Of a stretch of DNA of 64,000 nucleotides, positions 34,574 through 44,981 are shown piece after piece; position 1 is the stretch's first letter, and each line of letters starts with the position of its first letter. The notes beneath the pieces are model-generated. The model made no database searches. It was not told the origin of the DNA and saw only the letters and a list, made by a program, of their open reading frames with translations. The DNA lies in contig NC_081412.1 of NCBI RefSeq assembly GCF_030272615.1, forward strand, positions 476,477,657 to 476,541,656, read 5' to 3'. This DNA is from Cryptomeria japonica. Its lineage: Eukaryota; Streptophyta; Pinopsida; Cupressales; Cupressaceae. Made by a program: the position numbers and the translations under genes.

Positions 34574-37122
34574 ATGGTCGCAACTCGATCCCAAAAGAAA
34601 AAGATGGCTGAACAACAATATGGCATGCCAGACATTGGTGTCCTATATGAAGATCCCACGCAAGATCATACATAAAGTGGGCAACCTAGCGATCAAAATC
34701 AAAGTCAAAATCTTGACATGGTTAACCAAGATGAACTTTGTCCAAAAGTGCAAACTTTCCTAGCGGATTCTTATAACCAAGAGATGATGCAAAATTTTAT
34801 TAAACACAATCCTACTGCACTTCTGAAAACTCTCCTTGAACATGGAGCTCAACTTCCACTTGAATTTAATAGATCCGCTCTCACCCAACAACCACAAGTA
34901 GACCTCGCTCCCACACAAAGTGCTGCACCTACTATTCAAACTCAATCAATTGCAGCCCCATCAATCATCCAAGCTCAATCAATGCCACCCATGGTACCTC
35001 CCACCATGGTCTCCATCCCACCTTCTTCCTCCTTACCATCCATACCACTATCAAATCCGATCTCATCCATTCTCCAACAAACTTCTATACCACCTCCTTC
35101 TACTCAACCACAAATTTCTATTCCACAAACTTCCCTTCCTCCCAACAATGTCGCAAATTTTATGCGGGCCGTATTCAATCCCGTCACAATAGTTGACGGA
35201 CCGCAACCAACTGTCCCTCAAACCCCAACGACATCGGTCATCACATCCCACATTCCCACCTCCTCATCATATCAATATATCGGTGGTGGTGCACCTTCTT
35301 TGGTTCATCCAATTCTTGTGGCAAGTACAATTCATCAATATCAAAGTCCACAACAAGACCTCATCAAGGAAATTCAAGACATGAAGAATATCATCAAAGA
35401 CATGAAACAAAGGACTAATAAAAGGAAAACTTACTCATTCGAAGAGTTTTTCCCTTGTCCTTACGACCCGTCTATATTAGTTGCACCATATCCCCCAGGA
35501 TTTGAGATCCCTAAATTCACCAAGTATGAAGGCAAAGGAAATCCCCGCGACCATGTCCAAGAATTCCACATCTTATGCCAAGAAGTCTCCTATAGTGACC
35601 TTTATCTTCGCAGACTCTTTCCCAAGAGTCTCATGGGAGATGCCTTGGCATGGTTCTCATCTTTACCACAAGGTTCCATTGTCTCTTTTCCAGACTTGGC
35701 AAAAAAATTTGTGGCCCACTATGCATACAACATGGGTAATGATGTTTCTATGATGGACTTATGTAATACAAAACAAAGGCCCGGAGAAACCTTCGCCAAT
35801 TTCCTACAAAGATAGCAACATCTTATCAAGAAATTCCAGTGGGACATGCTAGAACAACATCAAATTGAACTATTCCAAAAGAACTTGGTTCCTGAACTTT
35901 CAAGACCCTTAATATCCCAATGCATCAAATCCTTCCAAAAATTGACCAGTAAGGGCCATGCCCTCGAATGTGTCTTGTTGGAAGAAGGAACCTTGAAACA
36001 TTACCAGAAATCAACACAAAGTTCTTCCTCTTATTATAACAACAAGCCAAAATTATGGTCCAAAAACAAAAATGTGGTCAATGATGGTATAACTGATGCA
36101 AAGCGGGTCCAAACCATGGCCGCTCCCCCAAAATCCATCACCAACAATCATCAATTCAACAACCAAAATCAATCCCAAAAACCTCACAACAATGTCTCAA
36201 TCCAGGGACGACCACCCCAATCGAATAACAGGACTCCAAGAGATTTCACTCCTCTGGCTGAGCCTATTGAAGTGGTGTTTCAAAAACTTGTCCAAGCAGG
36301 TGTAGTGGTTTTTCCAATTACTCGCCCATTTGACCCCAATCAACCTAAACCAAGATGGTATAATGAAAATGAGTATTATGAATATCATCGTATCAAGGGA
36401 CATGATACATGAAAGTGTATGAAACTGAAGATCTACATACAAGATCTCATTGATAGAGGTGAGATTGAAGTAGCAAATGCAAAACCTGGTAATAAAAATG
36501 ACAAACTCAAAATGTACCAGGAACCCTTCCCGAATCATGATAAAGGAAAAGGCTCATCATCTAACGTAATGGGTTATGACTACGCTAATCACATAACCGG
36601 TTTTGATTTTTTAGTAGGTTGCATTGAACCTGCAGACAATCATGTCAATGTCATAACCATCCAAGGAGTCAATTCTCCTTCTTCCCAAAGTAGACCAAAT
36701 CTTGCTAGGATAGTCATTCAAGACGCCACACCTTCCACCTCCCATTTCCAGAATGACTGCAATACAACTACACGTCGAGGAAGAGTCACCATCCAAGGAG
36801 TTCCTCCCCCACCAAACCCCCCACCCATGTCTTCCACCCGCCGATATGACCTCCTTGATCAACTTGGGAAGACACTCGCACAGATCTCCATTTTGGAACT
36901 TCTCAAGACCTCCCCGGTCCATAAAGAAATTTTGGAACAATCCCTTCTCCAATCATGCTTTCCAGATAGCATCAACGCCACCCAATTCCAAGCCCTCATT
37001 GGAAACCTTGTTTCCCAACAACACATTGTATTTAACTCCAAAGATGCTCCCACAAATGAAGACCATAACAAACCTTTGCACATCGAAGCTCTTATCCACA
37101 AGCAAATAGATGGTGGATCCTA
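34574..37122 (+). pseudogene. Tat gag region
   Basis: The ATG at 34574 (MVATRSQKKK) is in frame with everything downstream. A Gln/Pro/Ser-rich stretch (34900-35300) precedes a retrotransposon gag (capsid) domain at about 35500-35900, with EIPKFTKYEGKGNPRDHV, LFPKSLMGDALAWFSSLP and NTKQRPGETFANFLQR. A zinc-knuckle-like GHDT-KC block follows near 36400. Stops lie at 34673 (TAA), 35813 (TAG) and 36410 (TGA). The capsid would form the cytoplasmic particle in which reverse transcription occurs. The 17-bp duplication at 37104-37137 ends this frame. Confidence 0.88.
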
Positions 37123-37560
37123 ATAGACGGTGGATCCGGGCTTAATCTGTGTACATACAAATTAATAGAACAATTAGGACTTTCTGAGGATCTGATAGAC
37201 ACATCAGGAAGGATCACAATAAAGGCATATGATGATGCAGAAATAATTTCAAAGGGCATGATCACCTTACCTCTTCAAGTGGGCCCTATTACAATTGAAA
37301 CCCCTTGCCAAGTACTAGATCTTGATCTCCCCTACAACATTCTCCTCGGGAGGCCATGGATTCATTCCTTGTAGGTCATACCCTCCACCTATCACCAATG
37401 CATCAAATTCCCCTATAACGGAAGAGAGATCACTATCAAAGGTGATCCCCAACCTTTTCAATATTGCAAACTATTAGAGGGGAAGCATCTGTATCATTGC
37501 CCACTAAATAGACCCTCTCCAACGCCTCCATCTGACACATCAAATGTTGCCTCCACATCA
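37123..37560 (+). pseudogene. Tat aspartic protease
   Basis: IDGGSGLNLC at 37123 is the retropepsin active-site block in the DGGS form seen in plant Gypsy elements, and LPYNILLGRPWIH at 37330-37370 is the second conserved block. It would release the mature proteins from the polyprotein. A TAG at 37372 interrupts the frame. Confidence 0.82.
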
Positions 37561-38721
37561 TCCCAACCAGATAATCAAATCAAGATCTTGGACAATGGCT
37601 GTGGAGAATACAAATTGGAGGACGTCTTATTAATAGGCAACCTCCCTCTCTCTCCTAAGTCATTTGGCAAACCAAAAGAGATAAAAAAGGACCCAAAACC
37701 AGTCATGCAATGCCAAAACACCACCTTCCAGCAATGGGGCCCACTTGATAACAAGAGCCTCGAAGAAGATATCTCTTCATGGCTGTATCGAGAAGAAGAT
37801 GAAGATCCAACAAGAATATCCAAAGAAATGTGCCCAAAAGCATCTGCCATAGTTGAAAAAATGGGTTACAAAGGACACGGCCTAGAACCAGAGGAGAAAG
37901 GAAGAAAAACACCCATAAATCCTATCTCCTACATATACAACAGAGGCTTGGGGTACACCCTGGTGCCTAAGATTACTATCGTTGGTGCCCCTTCTAGTCC
38001 TTCTTTGAATATCAAAAGCGCTGACGAAGAGGAATTCCACGAAATGCCTTATGAATATGAGAAAGATATCGTCTTAGACGCTCACATCAATACCATCACC
38101 CCTGTAACCCCTCCCACTTCACATGAGCTACATCTTGTCCATCCTAAACTCATTGACTAGGGCCAACGAGACAAACCCACTTTAGATATCTGCGCCGACG
38201 ATAATGCTCTCATTGCTCTCCTAACAACGCAAAATATGGAAGATTGTAGCAGAATCAAGGGTATTCAACTACATGAAAAGGGATACTTTGGTAGTCAAGT
38301 CAATGCCCTTAGCCACAAAAAAGATAATAAAAGAAAAAGATATGATTCCCTAGGTGAAAACCTCCCTGAGGCGCCTTTGGATGAACAAGAAATAAAAACA
38401 AAGGGCATATCTGAAAGTGAAAACCTAGAAAAGGCACTTGACGATGAGAGATTTGACCTCCCTACCATTGGTTACCTTCCACAGGACAAATCAAATTTGC
38501 TAATAGAAGAAACAGACAGCATCAACATGGGCACCGAGGTCATTCCAAAAAATGTGCTCATTGCCAAATCCCTCACAGAAATCGAGAAACGAGACTTCAT
38601 CAACTTCCTTACAGAGGTAAAAATCAATTTTGCATGGTCCTATTCCGATATGCCAGGGTTGGACCCTGCCTTGGTGGTTCACAATCTCGCTGTCTGCCCA
38701 GATGCAAAACTTGTAAAATAA
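37561..38721 (+). pseudogene. Tat linker with G-patch-like motif
   Basis: Acidic/basic linker between protease and RT. EKMGYKGHGLEPEEKG (about 37853-37900) resembles a degenerate G-patch, an RNA-binding motif found in several plant Gypsy polyproteins. Before the RT, the block WSYSDMPGLDPALVVHNL (about 38635-38690) is the usual Tat pre-RT sequence. Stops at 38158 (TAG) and 38719 (TAA). Confidence 0.7.
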
Positions 38722-39780
38722 AAATTGCACAAAATGCAACCACATATTGCACTCCTGGTCAAGGCGGAACTCCAAAAGTTGTTAGATGCAGAATTTATCA
38801 AACCAATAGATTATGCTGAATGGGTCTCCAACATTGTACCTATCGGCAAACCTGCTGGGGGCATCCGAATCTGCACAGATTTTTGAGATCTAAACATAGC
38901 TTGTCATAAAGATGATTTCCCGCTCCCCGATATAGACATGATTGTGGACCTTACAATAGGACATGAAATGTTATCGCTAATGGATGGGTTTTCTGGATAC
39001 AACCAAATCAAGATAGCAGATGAGGATCAACATAAAATTGCATTCACAACACCATTGGGTACCTTCTGTTACTAGGTAATGCCTTTTGGCCTTAAAAATG
39101 CTGGAGCTACATATCAATGGGCAATGACAACAATTTTTCATGACCTCTTGCACAAAATTATGGAGGACTACGTGGATGATCTACTAGGAAAATCCAAGAC
39201 AAGACAAGAACACATCCCCATTCTAAAACAGATCTTTGAAAGATTGGAAAAATACAAGCTGCGCCTAAATCCTAAAAAGTGTGTGTTTGGCATCACATCA
39301 GGAAAACTACTGGGATTCATTGTTTCCCATGGAGGCATCGAGGTTGATCCTGCAAAGGTAAAAGCTATTATGGAAATGCCTCCGCCAAAAACTCTTAGAC
39401 AACTACGCAGTCTCCAGGGAAAACTCCAGTCTGTCAGGCATTTCATTTCACAGCTAGCAGACAAGTGCCATCCATTTGCACACCTGTTGCATAAAGACAC
39501 AAAATTTAAATGGGATTGCCTATGTCAAAAGGCCTTTGAGAAATTAAAAGAATATCTACCATCACCTCTGGTATTGATGCAACCTGCTCCTGGAAAACCC
39601 CTTATTTTGTATATATGTGCTACTGCAGTGGCATTGGGGGCATTATTGGCACAAACAGATGATCAAGGGAAAGAACATGTCGTTTACTACATCATTCGTA
39701 CACTGGTAGGGTATGAACTCAACTATACCCCCATTGAAAGAGCATGCTTGGCATTGGTGTTTAACACACAAAAACTCTGA
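38722..39780 (+). pseudogene. Tat reverse transcriptase and RNase H
   Basis: Copies element RNA into DNA. Blocks are FIKPIDYAEWVSNIVPIGK, ICTDF-DLN, FSGYNQIKIA, VMPFGLKNAGATYQ and the catalytic YVDD at about 39169. The connection and Gypsy RNase H follow (QLRSLQGKLQ, then LILYICATAVALGALLAQ). Stops at 38884 (TGA, where Arg is conserved), 39073 (TAG, where Trp is common) and 39778 (TGA, Arg common) inactivate it. The catalytic motifs themselves are intact. Confidence 0.93.
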
Positions 39781-40374
39781 CATTATATGCTAAACAACAA
39801 AACAAAACTAATTGCTAAAATCGATCCACTTAAATATCTCTTGTCCAAAGCTGCTCTCACTGGCAAAACGGCTAAATGGGTCATGCTCTTAAGTGATTTT
39901 GACATTGAATATGTGGACAGAAAAGCAATCAAGGGACAAGTCATTGCAGATCAGCTGGCTGAAGCTCCACTTCCAGGTGACCATCCTCTTCTCACAAAAT
40001 TACCAGATGAGTTCATTATGACTGTTACTACATCCTCCACATGGCAATTGTATTTTGATGGCTCCTACACTCAAAATGGATCGGGGGTAGGAATATTATT
40101 AGTCACACCTCAAGGAGATGGCATCCCCAAATCATACAAGATAGCCTTTGCATGTACCAATAACATAGCAGAATACGAAGCCCTCATCACAGGTTTACGC
40201 TTGGCTATCCACTGGAAAATAAAGGAATTACAAGTCTATGACGATTCCCAACTCATCATAAAACAAGTCAATGATGAATACCAGACAAAAGATGATAAAC
40301 TCCTTCCCTATCGTACCATGGTTGAAGATCTTAAGCAACATTTCACAGCAATCAAGTTTGACCAAATCCCATGA
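39781..40374 (+). pseudogene. Tat second (archaeal-type) RNase H
   Basis: WQLYFDGSYTQNGSGVGIL supplies the first catalytic Asp, NNIAEYEALITGL the Glu and VYDDSQLIIKQV the second Asp. This RNase H beside the retroviral-type one defines the Tat lineage. It would remove RNA from RNA-DNA hybrids. It ends at a TGA at 40372 within IP-..NRVADAM. Confidence 0.92.
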
Positions 40375-41793
40375 ACAAACAACAGGGTTGCAGATGCAAT
40401 GGCCACCATTGGCTCCCTCCTTCAAATGACAGCACACAGTCAGAAGTGCGAGTTCTTGGTTGAGCAATTGTTTATACTGGCATATGACCTACCAAAGTCT
40501 GAAATGGTGTGTGTTCTCATTGGTCTTGAGTCCCCTTGGTACCAAGAAACCTTCGCTTTCCTCAAAGACAACACCATTCCCCCACACCTCACTAAAACCC
40601 AACAACAAACCTTCATCTGCCGATGTGCCCGTTACACCATCCTTGTAGACACCTTGTTCAAAAGGCATTTTGATGGTTCCCTCCTAAGGTGTTTAGATAA
40701 ACAAGAAGCAGAATGGGCATTACGCGAAGTACACGAGGGTATCTGTGGGGCACACTCAAGTGGACTTGCATTGGCTAAAAAACTTTTGAGAACAGGATAC
40801 TATTGGCCTAAAATGGAAGAAGATGCATACAATTATGTGAAGAAATGCATCCCTTGCTAGCAGCATGGCGACAAGATTCATGCACCGTCATAAGAATTGC
40901 AGCCATTCATTACACCATGGCCCTTCTCGTAGTGGGGGCTCGATCTCATTGGGAAAATCCACCCTTCATCTTCCAATGGACATAAATTCATTATCACCAC
41001 CACCGAATACTTCACCAAGTGGGTAGAGGCTATCCCTCTTACTTTCACCACCGGCAAGCAAATATCCAAATTCATCCTGAACTACCTAATATGCCAATAT
41101 GGCATCCCAAAAGTTATCATCACAGATAATGGTAAACAATTTAAGAACCAGGATGTCAAAGAACTCTGCCAAAAATTCAACATCCAACACCGCTTCTCCA
41201 CTCCATATTACCCCCAAGGCAATGGCCAAGCTGAGGCTTCTAATAAAACCCTAATAAAAATCCTCAAAAAGATAGTTAATGAAGCAGGTCGTGATTGGCA
41301 CCTCCAAATCCATCCTGCATTGTGGGCCTACTGCACCTCCATCCACACCCCCACAGGTGCCACTCCTTATTCCCTAGTATTTGGTTCTGAAGCCATCCTT
41401 CCCCTTGAGATCGAGATCCCCTCTCTAAGGGTATCACTGCAAAACATCCTACTAGAGGAAGAATACAAAATTGCCCTCTTACAAGAGTTAGAATTGTTAG
41501 ATGAAAGGCGCCTCAAGGCCTTGAATCATTTCCGGGTATATCAAAACCGTCTGCGCATGAGTTATCATAAAAAAGTCAGAACCCAAGAATTCCAAATTGG
41601 TGATCTTGTCCTCATGGAAAATCAGAAAAATCTACAAGAAAGAGAAAAGAAAGGCAAGTTCGAGCCTAATTGGCTTGGACCATATGTAATCACAGTGAAA
41701 TATGGATCAGGAGCTTATCAGTTGGCTATTCCTGAAGGTGATCCTTTGGATGATCCAATGAATATCATGTACCTCAAAAGATTTTATGCTTAG
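40375..41793 (+). pseudogene. Tat integrase
   Basis: An H2C2 zinc-binding motif (HEGICGAHSSG ... KKCIPC) lies at about 40731-40857. The core follows with Asp in GLDLIGK (about 40938), Asp in ITDNGKQF (about 41120) and Glu in GNGQAEASN (about 41232), and the C-terminal domain ends GDPLDDPMNIMYLKRFYA at 41793. It inserts the DNA copy into chromatin. TAG at 40858, TAA at 40891 and TAG at 40930 cluster between the zinc motif and the core. Confidence 0.93.
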
Positions 41794-42832
41794 TCCTCAG
41801 AAAGTATTAAATTGTCAAAAAAATTAAAAAAGAAAGAAAAAGAAAGAAAAAACAATTCGTCCATTATTGAAAACCACTTGGTGGCACTATGGACAAGTAC
41901 CTTGGTGAAAACCTCTGTGCAGACGCCAAGGTAAATAACTGGATCCACTGTCTATCATGTTGATACTACAAATCATCTGCTATCCAGCCCACCCATGCAC
42001 AACATTCCTTCTTTTCCGCCTCCCAATAAAACATGCGTATGATGACGAAGTCTTCGCCTGAGTCATGAACAAGGAATGTCCCATTGAAATTGAGATTTTA
42101 TGCCTCTATGTGTAAGCTTCAAGAAGTCTTGAGAAACAATCCCAAGTCCATCCTAGTTCTACTCTTGGCAAGAGGTATCATGTGGTCGCAAGGAAGAGAC
42201 TTGTTAGATTTTGTTAGATCTTTTCATATAGGCTTGCATCTTTTGCCCTACGACTACCACTATTTACGACTGCCTGGGTTCTTCCATATCCAAGTACATT
42301 ATGATAGGTGCATACTAGGGCATATTTCATAGTATGGCATGTTTTGGATCCTTCTTGTATAAATCGACGACCTAGTACTAGTGTTTATCAACACTTACAT
42401 TCTCGTGTACAAGAGGTATCGGTGTGTTTGAGGGTTTCCTTGCACGAACCCACAACTCTGTATTAGTGTTTCTTAACACTTGAATTGTTGTGTGTAAGAA
42501 ATTCCCATTTATCTACAGAGTCAGTCCATGCCCTACGTTTCTCATGGCATCCTGATTTCTATAATCAATGGTGCAAGTCACTCAGGGCAACATCAAACTA
42601 GGTTGGCTCTCCACATTTGTTGTGCACAAAATCTCACCATCATTCCATCAAATCCTAAACTCAATAATCCCATGGAGTTCTCAATTGCCCCCATTTTCCT
42701 CCATGGTCTTGCATCTCGTATTCTTATTTCCAAATACCTCACGACTGCTTCATATTTGTTCCTCATCTATCCCTTCCCCCTTAATTTTTCTTCCTCTATT
42801 TTTTTTTCCTCACATAATCAATTCTGATTCTG
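41794..42832 (+). other. Tat region between integrase and minisatellite
   Basis: Non-coding. A ~90-bp imperfect duplication (CTAGTGTTTATCAACACTTA at about 42376 and TATTAGTGTTTCTTAACACT at about 42461) is visible. No protein-like frame. Confidence 0.5.
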
Positions 42833-43655
42833 ATTCATGTCTTATATAGGATGTATCCTTCCTGAAACCAGACGCTCTGATCATGTCTTATACTAGATGA
42901 ATCCTTCTTGAAACCAGACATTGTGATCTGATCATGTCTCATACAGGATGAATCCTTCCTGAAACCAGACATTGTGATCAATCATGTCTTATACAAGATG
43001 TATCCTTCTTGAAACCAAACACTTCGATCATGTCTTATATAGGATGAATCCTTCTTGAAACCAGACGTTGTGATCAATCATGTCTTATACAGGATGAATC
43101 CTTCCTGAAACTAGATGTTGTGATCTGATCATGTCTTATACAGGATGAATCCTTCCTAAAACCAGACGTTGTGATCAGTCATGTCTTATACAGGATGAAT
43201 CCTTCCTGAAACCAGACGTTGTGATCAGTCATGTCTTATATAGGATGTATCCTTCTTGAAACCAGACACTCTAATCATGTCTTATACAGGATGAATCCTT
43301 CCTAAAACCAGACGTTGTGATCTGATCATGTCTTATACAGGATAAATCCTTCCTGAAACCAGATGTTATGATCGGTCATGTCTTACACAGGATGTATCCT
43401 TCTTGAAACCAAACACTTTGATCATGTCTTATACAGGATGAATCCTTCCTAAAACCAGACATTGTGATCAGTCATGCCTTATACAGGATGTATCCTTCCT
43501 GAAACCAGACACTCTGATCATGTCTTATACAGGATGAATCCTTCTTGAAACTAGATATTGTGATCAATCATGTCTTATACAGGATGAATCCTTTCTAAAA
43601 CCAGACACTTTGATCATCTTTTTCTTATACAGGATGAATTCTTCTTGAAACCAGA
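42833..43655 (+). repeat. minisatellite inside the Tat element (~45-55-bp units)
   Basis: About 16 copies of ATCATGTCTTATACAGGATG followed by AATCCTTCCTGAAACCAGAC and a short variable end (GTTGTGATC or ACTCTGATC). Tandem repeats between integrase and 3' LTR are known in Tat/Ogre-type elements. Confidence 0.9.
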
Positions 43656-43864
43656 TTGAATCTAGATCTTATCAATCGAATCAAATCAAATCTATCGGGA
43701 TATCAATTTCGCAAAACTCCAAAGATCAAATACCTCAATTGATCTCCCGAGGGGGCATCACCATACCATAATCTATCAATCAAGAATCGGGGCATCCTAT
43801 CAAACCAATATCAACATCAAAACAAGATTATTCTTTGAATCAATGTGTCATCACACCCCACTTC

Positions 43865-43878
43865 AAAGAGGGGCAAAA
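43865..43878 (+). promoter_or_regulatory. polypurine tract
   Basis: AAAGAGGGGCAAAA directly before the 3' LTR, the expected primer for plus-strand synthesis. Confidence 0.8.
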
Positions 43879-44981
43879 TGTAGACACTTAAGAATAATTA
43901 TTTTAATTATTCCTCACATAATTAATTAATTAATTATGTTAATTCAAATTCCTCTCAATATTAATTAAATATAATTAATATTGTCACTATAGCATATGAT
44001 TGATTTATTTAATAAATCAATCCCTTTCTTTATTCTTCTAAAAAAATCAAATCCTCACAAATCTTCCTCTTAGCTAATTAATTTCAATTAATTAGTTAAC
44101 CTACATGATTCCTACAAATCATTTTCTTAATTCATTCTTTTAGAAACTCCCTAAACTCACTTAACATTATTCTTCTAATTTTTTATTCCCTCCACTCATT
44201 CTCTCTCCTAGTCAAATTCTCCTACAAATATTAATCCCACCTAACATTTCCTCTAATCACCCTCCTAATGAGTCGTTAATGGTTAATCATCATGATTAGC
44301 CACAAAGTCAACTCTTTGTCCTTTTCATCCAGCCACTAGCTTTAAATGCTCTTTTCCTAGGTGAATGTAAGATTTTCAAAATCACACATTCCTCTAGGCA
44401 TCCCCTCTCCCAGGGAATTTTTAATTCCTTTTTATTCCTCCAATCCCCATGATATCCTTTTTTGGAGAATTTTTAATTCCTCCAATGCATCTTGTGGAGT
44501 GTGGAGATACGAAATGCCTTTAAGGCATATTTCTTGGTCTCCACACCCTCTCTTGGACCTTGTGTGAGCTCACAAGTAAATCTTAGCCCTTCATCTCGAA
44601 TTCATCCTAGCCATTCATTTTCCTCTCCTCTTCCTATAAAATAGGGCTCCATCCCTTCATTCAAAACATCTTGAAATCCAGTAAGTTTATGCTACCCTTT
44701 TGAGCCCAGGAAATCATCTTGGCAACTTGATCATCTCATCCTTATCATTTTTCAAATCCATTCCATTTGTGCACAACATTGGAGAGCCATCCACATCTAG
44801 CAATCAAAGGAGCACATCAAGTGGAGCATTATCAAGGGGCGCCTTCACTTCATCAAGCTCAATCCGAAGGAGAAGGTAAAATAGCAAGGTGAAATGGTCT
44901 TTTAATAATATTTTAGCATTCTGCATGTTTATTTCGTTATGTTTTGATCATTTGACCTTCAAATCTGTTTTCCCCTCTTCA
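43879..44981 (+). repeat. 3' LTR of the Tat element (1103 bp)
   Basis: Same ends as the 5' LTR, and followed by CAATT (44982-44986). Differences from the 5' LTR are mostly transitions. Confidence 0.95.

Larger units (their letters stand above)
30534..44981 (+). mobile_element. Ty3/Gypsy Tat-lineage LTR retrotransposon, complete but inactive
   Basis: Two ~1.1-kb LTRs, a primer-binding site, gag, protease, RT, RNase H, a second (archaeal-type) RNase H, integrase and a polypurine tract, in that order. The second RNase H between RT-RNase H and integrase is the mark of the Tat lineage (Ogre/Retand relatives). The whole polyprotein would be one frame of about 2400 codons starting near 34574. It is broken by 13 stop codons and a single frameshift from a 17-bp duplication. 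By eye the LTRs differ at about 30 positions in 1100 (roughly 97% identical), so the insertion is not recent. Confidence 0.93.
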
